Source of the DNA: Desulfacinum sp. | GTDB lineage: Bacteria > Desulfobacterota > Syntrophobacteria > Syntrophobacterales > DSM-9756 | Assembly: GCA_014359885.1 (NCBI GenBank) | Contig: JACIYN010000008.1 | Span: forward strand, 1 to 47,235 | Direction of reading: 5' to 3' | DNA: 47,235 nt | In this document: positions 1 to 6,847 of the stretch, one piece after another | Layout: each line of letters opens with the position of its first letter | How positions within the stretch are numbered: the stretch's first letter is position 1 | Notes under the pieces: model-generated | Seen by the model: the letters and a program-made list of their open reading frames with translations, nothing else | The model's database searches: none | What the model was told of the DNA's origin: nothing | Made by a program: the position numbers and the translations under genes

Positions 1-44
1 TGTTCCAGGATTTTATGGAACGACAAAGAATGGCGTCCACTCAT
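1..44 (-). CDS. Start of a truncated gene after pylD (possibly pylB)
   Basis: An ATG at 44 overlaps the TGA of pylD in an ATGA arrangement, and the frame stays open to the window edge, giving 14 residues that begin MSGRHSLSFHKILE. The tight overlap means translational coupling to the pyl genes. PylB (methylornithine synthase, radical SAM) is the one biosynthetic enzyme missing from this cluster, and an N-terminus with a short helix before the radical-SAM domain would fit. Fourteen residues cannot identify it, so pylB is an inference from position only. Confidence 0.4.
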   Translation of the reverse strand, partial: MSGRHSLSFHKILE

Positions 45-913
45 GGGCGGAGCCCCCCCGGGGCCGACGCCACCGCCCCGACCACCATGGCCGCCACGCC
101 GGAAGGGAGCGCATCGTGATAGAAGCGCCGGCCCAGCATCCGACGCGCTCCGGCCGTCACCCCGGGAGGCACGCCGGGGACGCTCACCACCACCCCGGGA
201 GCCAGGTTCCGTTCCGTGAGGATGCCCGCGGCGGGCGTGGCATCCAGGATCGCGGGATAGCCGGCCGCCGCCCGGTCCAAGGACGATTCTTTGGCAACGG
301 CCCCGGGAAACCGGCGGTTCAGCCGTCCCCATACCGCCTCGAGGCGCTCTTCGTTCACGTCGTGGATTCCCACGGCAAAGCCCCATTCCAGGAGCGCCCG
401 GGCGGCGCTTTCGCCCACAGGCCCGCCCCCGAGAACCAGGCATCGGCGGGATTCCTTCCCGGATTCCCGGTCGCTTTGGGTCGCCATTCGGGCCAAGGCC
501 CGGGCGAAGATCCTTCCCGTGGCCTCGCTGTTTTCCACCACCCCACCGGTGCGGGTGTTCACACACACGAAGCAGTGGTCATCGGCAAAGAGAAGCAAGT
601 GCGCCCTCCGGCGGAAGGCCTCCGCCAGCCCTCGGGCGTCCGGATGTTCGCTGACGGAACCCCTGAGCCCCAGATGCTCCACCACGGTGCGAACGGCTTC
701 GGAAAATCCCCGGATCACCCCCCGGCCGGCCGTCATGGGAATCACCATGGCGTGCATGCCGGCGGCCGCCTTTCGGTAGTGATCCGGAACCACCTCCATG
801 GCCTCACAGGCCAGTTCCAGAAGGCCGACGCCCGTGCTGGCCGCCACCCTCTCTTCCAGGACGCCCAATTCGGAAGGGATGGGCGCCACGTCCTGCGGGG
901 TGAGTCGGGTCAT
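41..913 (-). CDS. pylD: Pyrrolysine biosynthesis protein PylD
   Basis: Predicted 3-methylornithyl-N6-lysine dehydrogenase, 290 aa, the last step of pyrrolysine synthesis: it oxidises the isopeptide made by PylC so that the pyrroline ring can close. The N-terminal part carries the PylD-type stretch PMTAGRGVIRGFSEAV (residues 59-74), followed by a Rossmann NAD site with the glycine-rich turn LGGGPVGESA (161-170) and a DATPAAGI segment. Its ATG at 913 overlaps the pylC stop (ATGA), which sets the start and shows coupling. The C-terminus runs to a TGA overlapping the next gene. Identification rests on family resemblance over the full length plus the flanking pyl genes; I am confident. Confidence 0.93.
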   Translation of the reverse strand: MTRLTPQDVAPIPSELGVLEERVAASTGVGLLELACEAMEVVPDHYRKAAAGMHAMVIPMTAGRGVIRGFSEAVRTVVEHLGLRGSVSEHPDARGLAEAFRRRAHLLLFADDHCFVCVNTRTGGVVENSEATGRIFARALARMATQSDRESGKESRRCLVLGGGPVGESAARALLEWGFAVGIHDVNEERLEAVWGRLNRRFPGAVAKESSLDRAAAGYPAILDATPAAGILTERNLAPGVVVSVPGVPPGVTAGARRMLGRRFYHDALPSGVAAMVVGAVASAPGGLRP

Positions 914-2160
914 GGTCCCACGCCCTCCCCTTCGCGGCGCGGCCTCGAATCCTCCACGCCCCTCAGCCCCAATTCGCCCACCATCTGTTCCAGAGCGCGG
1001 TGGTGCTGCGCCCACACGTCTTTCAGACGGTCGGAGACGAAAATCAGGGTGGCCACCCACTCTCGGGCTCCCGGCACGTGGTCCGTGACCGCCTCCCGGG
1101 ATCCGAAAAAACCGGGCACGACCCGGAGCGCTTTCGCCTTCGCCATCACGTGTTCGCCCGCCACATAAAGCCTTCCGTTCCGCACCTGCACATGCTCGTA
1201 GAGAACCGCCCGATGGACCCTCCTCCTGCAGGGCCTCGGGGGGCTTTCGGGGTTCAGGGCCATCCGCCCGAGGATTTCCAACAGGTTGACGCCCTCGGAC
1301 CAATAGACGACGGTGGGGGTTTGGCTGGGGAAACGGGCGTCGATTTCCAGGGCCAGGATATCCCGGCCGTCGAAGACCACTTCCAGGTCCATGATGCCCC
1401 GCAGAGTCAGAGCCCCCGCCAATCGCAGGGCCAAGGCGGCCGTCCTTTCTTGCAGGAACTCGGCCAGTTCACTGGGGGCGGTCACCCGTTTACAGTCGTA
1501 ATCCGCGTCCATATGGAGGTCGGTGACGGGACCGGCCGCGTATTCCCCTCCATTTCCCACCACTTCCACGGAAAAGGTCGGCCCCTGTATGAACTCCTGG
1601 ATCACCCACCGGTGCGGATCCTGCCGGCCGGAAAGCCAACGGCTCAGAGAACCCTCGTCGGCAAACACCCGCACGCCCCGGCTGCCGCTTCCCCTGTCCG
1701 GTTTGGCGATCACCGGAAAGCGGTTGGAGGGATGGGGCCGGGGTGCCGGCACGCCCAGCCTGCGGAAAAGATCGTCGGAGGCCACCTTGGACGAGGAAAC
1801 GGCGTAGGCCTCGGGGTCATGGGCCAAGGGCACGCCGGTCTCTCGGGAGATGGCCTGCAGGCACTCCAACGCTCCGTCGTCTTCCAGAGCCGGTACCATC
1901 AGACGGCATCCTTGGAGGAGCGCCCTGGGAGCGTCGATGCGTTCAATTTCGGCACAGACAAACCGGTCGGCCAAGGTCCGGGCGGGAGCCTGTTCATTGC
2001 GGTCCACCAGCAGGGTCCTCCAGCCGGCCTTTCGGGCCAGGTAGAGGACTTCCGTTCCCTGGAGCGACCCGCCGAAGACGGCGATCCGGATCTCGTCTCC
2101 GGGAGGGACAGACCCCCCGCGTTCTGAACAGGTTCCAGGAGAGCTCGAATTTCGGCTCAT
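910..2160 (-). CDS. pylC: Pyrrolysine biosynthesis ATP-grasp ligase PylC
   Basis: Predicted 3-methyl-D-ornithine:L-lysine ligase, an ATP-grasp enzyme that joins methylornithine to the epsilon-amino group of lysine. The core starts near residue 25 with IRIAVFGGSLQG, followed by the ATP-grasp lysine segment PVIAKPDRGSGSRG (149-162) and the metal-binding segment ALEIDARFPSQTP. The start is uncertain. The only in-frame start codons before the core are ATG 2160 (chosen, 10 nt after the pylSc stop) and ATG 2178 (overlapping pylSc); neither has a good Shine-Dalgarno site. Either choice leaves an extra low-complexity N-terminal tail. At 416 aa it is longer than the roughly 360 aa I recall for archaeal PylC, with a C-terminal extension. 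The stop overlaps the pylD start. Confidence 0.92.
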   Translation of the reverse strand: MSRNSSSPGTCSERGGSVPPGDEIRIAVFGGSLQGTEVLYLARKAGWRTLLVDRNEQAPARTLADRFVCAEIERIDAPRALLQGCRLMVPALEDDGALECLQAISRETGVPLAHDPEAYAVSSSKVASDDLFRRLGVPAPRPHPSNRFPVIAKPDRGSGSRGVRVFADEGSLSRWLSGRQDPHRWVIQEFIQGPTFSVEVVGNGGEYAAGPVTDLHMDADYDCKRVTAPSELAEFLQERTAALALRLAGALTLRGIMDLEVVFDGRDILALEIDARFPSQTPTVVYWSEGVNLLEILGRMALNPESPPRPCRRRVHRAVLYEHVQVRNGRLYVAGEHVMAKAKALRVVPGFFGSREAVTDHVPGAREWVATLIFVSDRLKDVWAQHHRALEQMVGELGLRGVEDSRPRREGEGVGP

Positions 2161-2170
2161 TTCGGCAGGT

Positions 2171-3028
2171 TCAGACATGGAGGGATATGCCGTCCAGGTA
2201 GATGAGGCTCCGGCCGGCGCGAGCCAGGCCGGGCCGGTTTTCCGCCGCCAGGATGAGGCGCTCCAATCCGAACCCGACGCCCACCCAAGGCACCCGGATC
2301 TTCCACGCGCCGTCCAGCGGATGGGGCCCGAAGGCCCCGGACGCCACCTCCATGGGCGGGTCGCCCACCGCAACGTCCAGGGTCTGCCCGTAGACTTCCG
2401 AAGGCGTCGATTCCAGCCGGTAGTCGGCAATGCCGGCGGTTTCCATGACCAAAGACGTCCACCGGCGAAAGTGTTCTTCGCGCCGGGCCGGGTCCAGCCC
2501 CATCTCCACCAGGTTCAGCATGGTGAATTCTCCGGCATGCTGATGGCCCTGGGACTCCTTGCGAAAGCAGGACCCGATCTCGAAGATCCGGACCGGGTGC
2601 GGAAGGAGCCGCAGCAGATCCTTCAGCACCACGTACAGATGGGGTGCAAGCATGGGCCGGAGGCACTTGTCCCCGTCCACCCAGTAGATCTGCCGTGAAA
2701 GCGGGTGCGTGTCGTCGATGCCCATGCGGGCCAGGAGGCTGCGGTTCATGAGGGTGGGGGTAGCCACCTGCAGGAACCCTTGCTCCCTGAGGGCAGCGGA
2801 AAGTGCCTCCTGAAGCCGACAAAGGGCGGGGCGCCGCACCTCGGCCCGGAACCGAGCCAGGCGTTCCCGTTCCTTTTGAACCAATTCTCTTTCCGCATCC
2901 CGAAAGGCCCGGTCGCGCGCCTCCTCATGGGCGAAGGTCCTTTGGAGAAGGTCGTCGTCTGCCAGAAGAGCCTTCAGGCGGCCTCGTTGGGCTTCCGTCC
3001 ACGGAACGGGGTAGTGTGCTTCCGTCAC
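2171..3028 (-). CDS. pylSc: Pyrrolysyl-tRNA synthetase catalytic subunit PylSc
   Basis: Catalytic half of a split pyrrolysyl-tRNA synthetase, 285 aa, charging tRNA-Pyl with pyrrolysine. It is a class II core: motif 2 is RIFEIGSCFRKES (147-159), the substrate-pocket segment is EFTMLNLVEMG with the conserved Asn at 172, the mobile-loop Tyr lies in EVYG (211-214), and motif 3 is WVGVGFGLERL (248-258). The C-terminal RSLIYLDGISL matches the end of bacterial PylSc. The tRNA-binding N-terminal domain of archaeal PylS is absent and is encoded separately at 3195-3530. The start is GTG at 3028, preceded by AAAGGA about 10 nt upstream; no other in-frame start is closer. It lies 34 nt after pylT. Confidence 0.95.
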   Translation of the reverse strand: MTEAHYPVPWTEAQRGRLKALLADDDLLQRTFAHEEARDRAFRDAERELVQKERERLARFRAEVRRPALCRLQEALSAALREQGFLQVATPTLMNRSLLARMGIDDTHPLSRQIYWVDGDKCLRPMLAPHLYVVLKDLLRLLPHPVRIFEIGSCFRKESQGHQHAGEFTMLNLVEMGLDPARREEHFRRWTSLVMETAGIADYRLESTPSEVYGQTLDVAVGDPPMEVASGAFGPHPLDGAWKIRVPWVGVGFGLERLILAAENRPGLARAGRSLIYLDGISLHV

Positions 3029-3062
3029 GATGCACGTGATCCTTTGCCATCTTTTTTTATGT

Positions 3063-3135
3063 TGGCGGGAGGTCCGGGAGTCGCACCCGGCTGCGCGGAT
3101 TTAGAGTCCACGTGATCTCTTCCGATCCACCCCCC
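3063..3135 (-). tRNA. pylT: tRNA-Pyl, anticodon CUA
   Basis: A 73-nt minus-strand tRNA with the unusual tRNA-Pyl architecture. It has a 7-bp acceptor stem starting GGGGGGT, one base before the D stem, a 4-bp D stem GATC/GATC with a 6-nt loop, a 6-bp anticodon stem, the loop CTCTAAA with anticodon CTA at 3102-3104, a 3-nt variable loop CAG and a 5-bp T stem CCGGG/CCCGG. The T loop is TGCGACT, without the usual TTC. The discriminator is G and CCA is encoded. It sits between pylSn and pylSc on the same strand, so it is probably cut out of a polycistronic transcript. Confidence 0.96.
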
Positions 3136-3194
3136 ACAAAACAATTCGGGAAAGAACGCTTAGGTTGCGGGAAACCCCAACGCCTCGTGGGCTT

Positions 3195-3530
3195 CTACCC
3201 TTCCTGTTTCTCCCCCCGCAGGTCCGATCCGAAATGGCGCCGGAAGTGGGTGGCGTTGTACTTTTCCAGCTTCCATTGGGGCACGGCGCAAGCCCCGCAC
3301 ACCTTGTGGAACCATTTGTTGCGGAGCCATCGGGCCGCCCGGCTGTTCCTCGAATTGTTGGCGAAAAAGGTCTTTCCGCAGTGGGTGGTCACCAGGGCCG
3401 TGTCCCCGCTCTTTTCGATGGTTCGAATACCGTGAAGGGTCCCGCTGCGGGACGGCCAGAGCTTGATCTTGTCGATCAGCCGAAAGAGTTCCACACGCTT
3501 TCGATAGTATCTTTTCGCCGTCTTTTTCAT
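3195..3530 (-). CDS. pylSn: Pyrrolysyl-tRNA synthetase N-terminal tRNA-binding subunit PylSn
   Basis: The separate tRNA-Pyl-binding domain of bacterial split PylRS, 111 aa. It aligns with the archaeal PylS N-terminus: LWPSRSGTLHGI (24-35), TTHCG (48-52), NNSRNSRAARWLRNKW (58-73) and CGAC (78-81). His33, Cys51, Cys78 and Cys81 match the zinc ligands of that domain. It is the first gene of the pyl operon, 59 nt upstream of pylT; the best-known bacterial cluster (Desulfitobacterium) has pylSn last, as I recall. The gene ends in TAG, the codon this system decodes. The next in-frame stop is a TAA at 3057-3059, just past the tRNA gene. Confidence 0.94.
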   Translation of the reverse strand: MKKTAKRYYRKRVELFRLIDKIKLWPSRSGTLHGIRTIEKSGDTALVTTHCGKTFFANNSRNSRAARWLRNKWFHKVCGACAVPQWKLEKYNATHFRRHFGSDLRGEKQEG

Positions 3531-3743
3531 GTCTTTTACACGCCGACCAAGGGAATCCGGGTGGCCCGACCGCCGCAGCTCTTTTCCGGCATGGGAGCCT
3601 TCCAGTCAAGACCCTTTTTAGCCGGAATCTTCAAGCAGCTCTTGACCTGGCTGTCACCCGGTGGTGTATGAACGCCGTGGTTCGGCGCGGTCCATCGCTA
3701 CACCGAAATCTTGTTCACCCCCGATCCCATGGTGGAGGCACCC
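3531..3743. promoter_or_regulatory. Divergent control region between pyl operon and ramQ-like gene
   Basis: This 213-nt spacer must carry the promoters for both the pylSn-led operon (minus) and the RamQ-like gene (plus). On the plus strand a TTGACC (3642-3647) is followed 19 nt later by TATGAA (3667-3672), a weak sigma70-like pair. An inverted repeat TCAAG-CAGCT-CTTGA (3631-3645) overlaps that -35 and could be an operator. A further TCAAG lies at 3606-3610. No regulator gene is adjacent. The assignment is inference. Confidence 0.35.
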
Positions 3744-5360
3744 ATGCCATTCAAGAAAAGCGCAACGGACGAAGCCACGTTCACGATCCGGGTGGAGGGC
3801 GAAAACCGGCCCGTTCGGGCCCGGGCCGAAGAGTCCCTCCTTCGCGCCCTGGCCCGAAACGGGATCCTCCTTCGGTCCGACTGCGGAGGCAAAGGCGTAT
3901 GCCGGCAGTGCGCCGTGGAAGACGCCGCCACGGGCGAGCTTCGGCCCGCCTGCCGGGTGACCGTGACCGAAGACCTGTCCATTCGCATTCCCCCCGCCGC
4001 CCGTCGTACCCTGGAGGTGATCCGGAAACCGAGCCTAGGCGAAGGGGCCGTTCGGCTCCTGCAAAGCCGGGCCGGGCGCGTTTCCCCACGCGACCGCTGG
4101 GGGGCCGCCGTGGATGTGGGAACCACCACCCTCGCCGTCTACCTATGCGACCGCGTCCAGGGGCACGTGCTCGCATCCACCAGTCTTCGCAATCCCCAGT
4201 TCCTTTTCGGGGACGACGTGATGGCACGCATCGGCGCCGTGGATCAGGACCCCGCAGCGCTGCGGGAAATGCAGGTGCTGGTCCTGGACGCCGTGGCCAT
4301 GGGTCTCACGTCTCTGGCCTCCTCCATCGGAATGGACCCGAAAGATCTTTGCGAGATCACGGTGGTGGGCAATCCCACCATGGTGCACATCTTCTGGGGT
4401 GTGGATCCCACGCCGCTCGGCCGCCATCCCTACGAGCCGGTCTTCCGGAACATCCGCTCGGATAAGGCCTCGGCCCTGGGCTGGAACGCGTTCCCCAAGG
4501 CACGGGTGACCTCCCTGCCTTTGCTTTCCGGCTTCCTGGGCGCCGACACGGTGGCTTGCGCCCTGGCCTTGGACCTTCGCCGGGCGCCGCGCGGGACCCT
4601 TCTGGTGGACGTGGGAACCAACGGCGAGTTGCTGCTGAAGGCCGACGGCAGCCTCTGGGGCACCTCCTGCGCCACCGGACCCGCCTTCGAAGGGGCGGCC
4701 ATCCGCCACGGAATGCCCGCCGTTTCGGGGGCCGTGAGCCGCGTGGAACCGGCCGGCGACGGCACCCTGCGATGGGATGTGATCCGCCGCGATGACCGTC
4801 GCCACCCCAAGCCTCTTGGCATCTGCGGTTCAGGGGTCTTGAGCGCCGTCGCCGCTCTGTATTCGGCCGGCATTCTTCGAAAAGACGGCCGGATCGACAC
4901 CATGAAGGCCCCCCACAGAATCCTTTCCGACGACAACGGAATCCCGTCCGTGATCCTGGTGGATGGCCCTCACACGGCCTCGGGCGCCCCCCTCCTTTTT
5001 ACCCAGAAGGACGTGCGGGCCGTCCAGCTGGCCAAGGCGGCTCTTCGCACGGGGATCGACCTCTTGTGCCGAGAGGCGGGGATGTCGGAGCCCCAGATCG
5101 TTCATCTGGCCGGGACCTTCGGAACCCATCTGGATCCCCGGGACGCCGTCACCATCGGCATGCTTCCGCCGCTGGGACTGGAACGAATTCGGGCGGCGGG
5201 CAATGCAGCGGGCCTGGGCGCCCTGCTCTGCCTGGTGGACCCCGAGACCATGGAGGAACTGGACGATCTTGCCGCCGCCACCCGGGTGGTGAACCTGGCC
5301 GCCCACCCGGACTTCCAGGAAGCCTTCGTTTCCGCACTGGCGTTTCCGGGTGATGAGTGA
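3744..5360 (+). CDS. RamQ/RACo-like corrinoid protein reductive activator
   Basis: Predicted ATP-dependent iron-sulfur activator that returns an oxidised cob(II)alamin methyltransferase protein to the active cob(I) state, 538 aa. The N-terminal ferredoxin-like domain has Cys47, Cys53, Cys56 and Cys70 in a C-x5-C-x2-C-x13-C pattern for a [2Fe-2S] cluster. It is followed by the RACo linker and an actin-like ATPase (DUF4445) with AAVDVGTTTLAVYL near residues 117-130 and LLVDVGTNGELLL in the middle. The ATG at 3744 is preceded by GGAGG 5 nt upstream, so it is preferred to an upstream ATG at 3711. Being divergent from the pyl operon fits a RamQ role for Pyl-dependent methylamine methyltransferases; the exact partner is unknown because no corrinoid protein gene is in the window. 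Confidence 0.85.
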   Translation: MPFKKSATDEATFTIRVEGENRPVRARAEESLLRALARNGILLRSDCGGKGVCRQCAVEDAATGELRPACRVTVTEDLSIRIPPAARRTLEVIRKPSLGEGAVRLLQSRAGRVSPRDRWGAAVDVGTTTLAVYLCDRVQGHVLASTSLRNPQFLFGDDVMARIGAVDQDPAALREMQVLVLDAVAMGLTSLASSIGMDPKDLCEITVVGNPTMVHIFWGVDPTPLGRHPYEPVFRNIRSDKASALGWNAFPKARVTSLPLLSGFLGADTVACALALDLRRAPRGTLLVDVGTNGELLLKADGSLWGTSCATGPAFEGAAIRHGMPAVSGAVSRVEPAGDGTLRWDVIRRDDRRHPKPLGICGSGVLSAVAALYSAGILRKDGRIDTMKAPHRILSDDNGIPSVILVDGPHTASGAPLLFTQKDVRAVQLAKAALRTGIDLLCREAGMSEPQIVHLAGTFGTHLDPRDAVTIGMLPPLGLERIRAAGNAAGLGALLCLVDPETMEELDDLAAATRVVNLAAHPDFQEAFVSALAFPGDE

Positions 5361-5413
5361 GGGGTGACGAGTGACGAGTGACGAGTGACGAGTGAGGGGT
5401 GAGGGGTGAGGGA
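5350..5413. repeat. Heptanucleotide tandem array, GTGACGA type
   Basis: Starting over the last codons of the RamQ-like gene, about nine degenerate 7-nt units (GTGATGA, GTGAGGG, GTGACGA, repeated) run head to tail. The unit is the complement of the TCACTCG units at 8012-8106, so both arrays belong to one family. It is non-coding apart from the few overlapped codons. Confidence 0.85.
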
Positions 5414-5443
5414 GGGCGTTGAAACAGAGGGAGTTGTGAAATT

Positions 5444-5471
5444 GGAGGGGCGGCTTGCGAACCGCCCCTCC
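5444..5471. terminator. Palindrome between convergent genes, likely bidirectional terminator
   Basis: A perfect 10-bp stem GGAGGGGCGG/CCGCCCCTCC with an 8-nt loop lies between the ends of the RamQ-like gene and the DUF169 gene. It is flanked by short A/T runs rather than a long U tract. It could equally be a dispersed REP-type palindrome. Confidence 0.5.
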
Positions 5472-5498
5472 GATTTCGCTGCGGCCCTGGCGGCGGAT

Positions 5499-6287
5499 CT
5501 AATCGAAGAGGCCCAATCGGTCGGCAATCTCCCCGTAGGGCTCGGGATAGACCGGTTCGAAATTCTGGTAGAACGTCACGGGATAGCGGGCCCCGATGCG
5601 CCGGCCCGCCTCATCCAAGCCCTGCAGCAAATCGGGCAGAAGACGCGCCGGCAACGCCACCACCAGTTCGTCGTCCTGGGTCATGGAAAAGATCCGATCC
5701 CCCATGCCCGGTATGGACACCCGGGGCTCGTCCCGCCGGTGGGCCGCGTAGAGGGTCTGGACGCATTCCACCTTGCCGCCGAACACCCCTCCGACCACGC
5801 CTCCCGTTCGGGACGTGAGGGCCTGCACCAGCCGCATGGCCTGAGCCGGGTTGCAGTAGATCACCACGGCATGGGGTTCCTTCCGGGCCTTGGCCAACGG
5901 CGACAGGAGGATCCCCGCCACTTCGCCCGCCGCCGGAAGGCCCATGGCCGCCACCTGATCCGCCGCCGTTTCTTCGTCTTTCGCGAAACCCACGGTGGCA
6001 AAAAGGCCCTGCAGCTCGGAAGCCCCGTCCTCGGCACCGCTCCATCCCCAGGCGATCATGGCCGGAACGCACACCACATCGTCCCGGGTGATCCCCACGG
6101 TCCACCCGTAGATCCGGGCCATGGTGACGGCCTGGCAGATGGCCACCCTTTTCTTGAGATGGGCGGCGGGTCTCCGGGTCTTCTCCGGGAAGGGCTCGTC
6201 CTGGGCCAAAAAGGAGACGGCCAGGGGGAAAGATCGCGGACGGACGGCCTCCATGATCTTGGATTGAGCCTGTTGAAAATCGGTCAT
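5499..6287 (-). CDS. DUF169 family protein
   Basis: A 262-aa cytoplasmic protein resembling the DUF169 family, whose biochemical role I do not know. The N-terminal PLAVSFLAQDEPFPE, the Cys-containing ICQAVTMAR, the glycine-rich GGVVGGVFGGKVEC and the FSMTQDDELVVALPA segment are typical of it. The ATG at 6287 has a strong AGGAGGAG site. It is convergent with the RamQ-like gene and divergent from the next gene. It ends in TAG just before a stem-loop, at a normal family length, so this UAG looks like a true stop. A link to methyltransferase metabolism is possible from position but unproven. Confidence 0.8.
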   Translation of the reverse strand: MTDFQQAQSKIMEAVRPRSFPLAVSFLAQDEPFPEKTRRPAAHLKKRVAICQAVTMARIYGWTVGITRDDVVCVPAMIAWGWSGAEDGASELQGLFATVGFAKDEETAADQVAAMGLPAAGEVAGILLSPLAKARKEPHAVVIYCNPAQAMRLVQALTSRTGGVVGGVFGGKVECVQTLYAAHRRDEPRVSIPGMGDRIFSMTQDDELVVALPARLLPDLLQGLDEAGRRIGARYPVTFYQNFEPVYPEPYGEIADRLGLFD

Positions 6288-6430
6288 TTTCTCCTCCTTT
6301 TTGTTCTCGGTTTCACTTGCATCGACTGCTGAGCTTGTGTAAGAAGCGGGCTCGCGCTCTTGCCATGGAAACCGTAAATGCTCTCGTGGAACCGACGGTT
6401 GAACGACCCGAAACAGGACGGAAAGCTCTC

Positions 6431-6847
6431 ATGGAATCGAAACCGGTGAAGACTCTCGCTCACGTGGAAGACCTGGTGGCCTATCTGCCCAAACTGCAGT
6501 CCCTGGAAGGCCGTTACGTGGAACAGTGGGATCCGCCCTTCTACGCCACGCCCGTTTACCATCCCGTGGTGGAGGAATTTTTCTACCGCGTGTCCCGGCT
6601 TTGTCCCCCCGAGGACGGTCTGGATCCTCTCCGGGCGGAACAGGACATCTACGACCCTCGTGTGATCGACCGGGCCGATTCGGCCACCCTTCAATCTCTA
6701 CTGGGCTGGTGCGCCCGCACCGAACAGGCCCGCCCAGGAATCTGGGAACAGCTGCTTCAAAACGGCTCGCTCTTTTCCCTCCTGAGTCGTCTCCGAGCCG
6801 CGACCGAATCTAACGGGAACGGTACCGGGGAAAGGGATGCAGCATGA
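6431..6847 (+). CDS. Hypothetical protein (possibly DUF6508-like)
   Basis: 138 aa, no signal peptide or membrane segment. The centre has aromatic-rich stretches (GRYVEQWDPPFYATPVYHP) and a helical C-terminus, somewhat like the small DUF6508 family; that link is from memory and weak. ATG 6431 is chosen because AGGA lies 11 nt upstream; in-frame ATGs at 6317 and 6365 would add 38 or 22 residues. The last 38 nt overlap the end of aroC on the opposite strand, so the two transcripts are complementary at their 3' ends. Confidence 0.55.
   Translation: MESKPVKTLAHVEDLVAYLPKLQSLEGRYVEQWDPPFYATPVYHPVVEEFFYRVSRLCPPEDGLDPLRAEQDIYDPRVIDRADSATLQSLLGWCARTEQARPGIWEQLLQNGSLFSLLSRLRAATESNGNGTGERDAA

Noticed and set aside
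3563..3580. Sigma54-type promoter (TGGC...GC) before the RamQ-like gene
   Set aside because: TGGCCC-N5-CCGCA misses the key TTGC element, and no sigma54 activator is adjacent.
41..5360. An in-frame TAG inside a methyltransferase-like gene (MttB type) near the pyl genes
   Set aside because: I read the frames around the pyl cluster and the RamQ-like gene; no coding region continues as a recognisable protein past an internal TAG.
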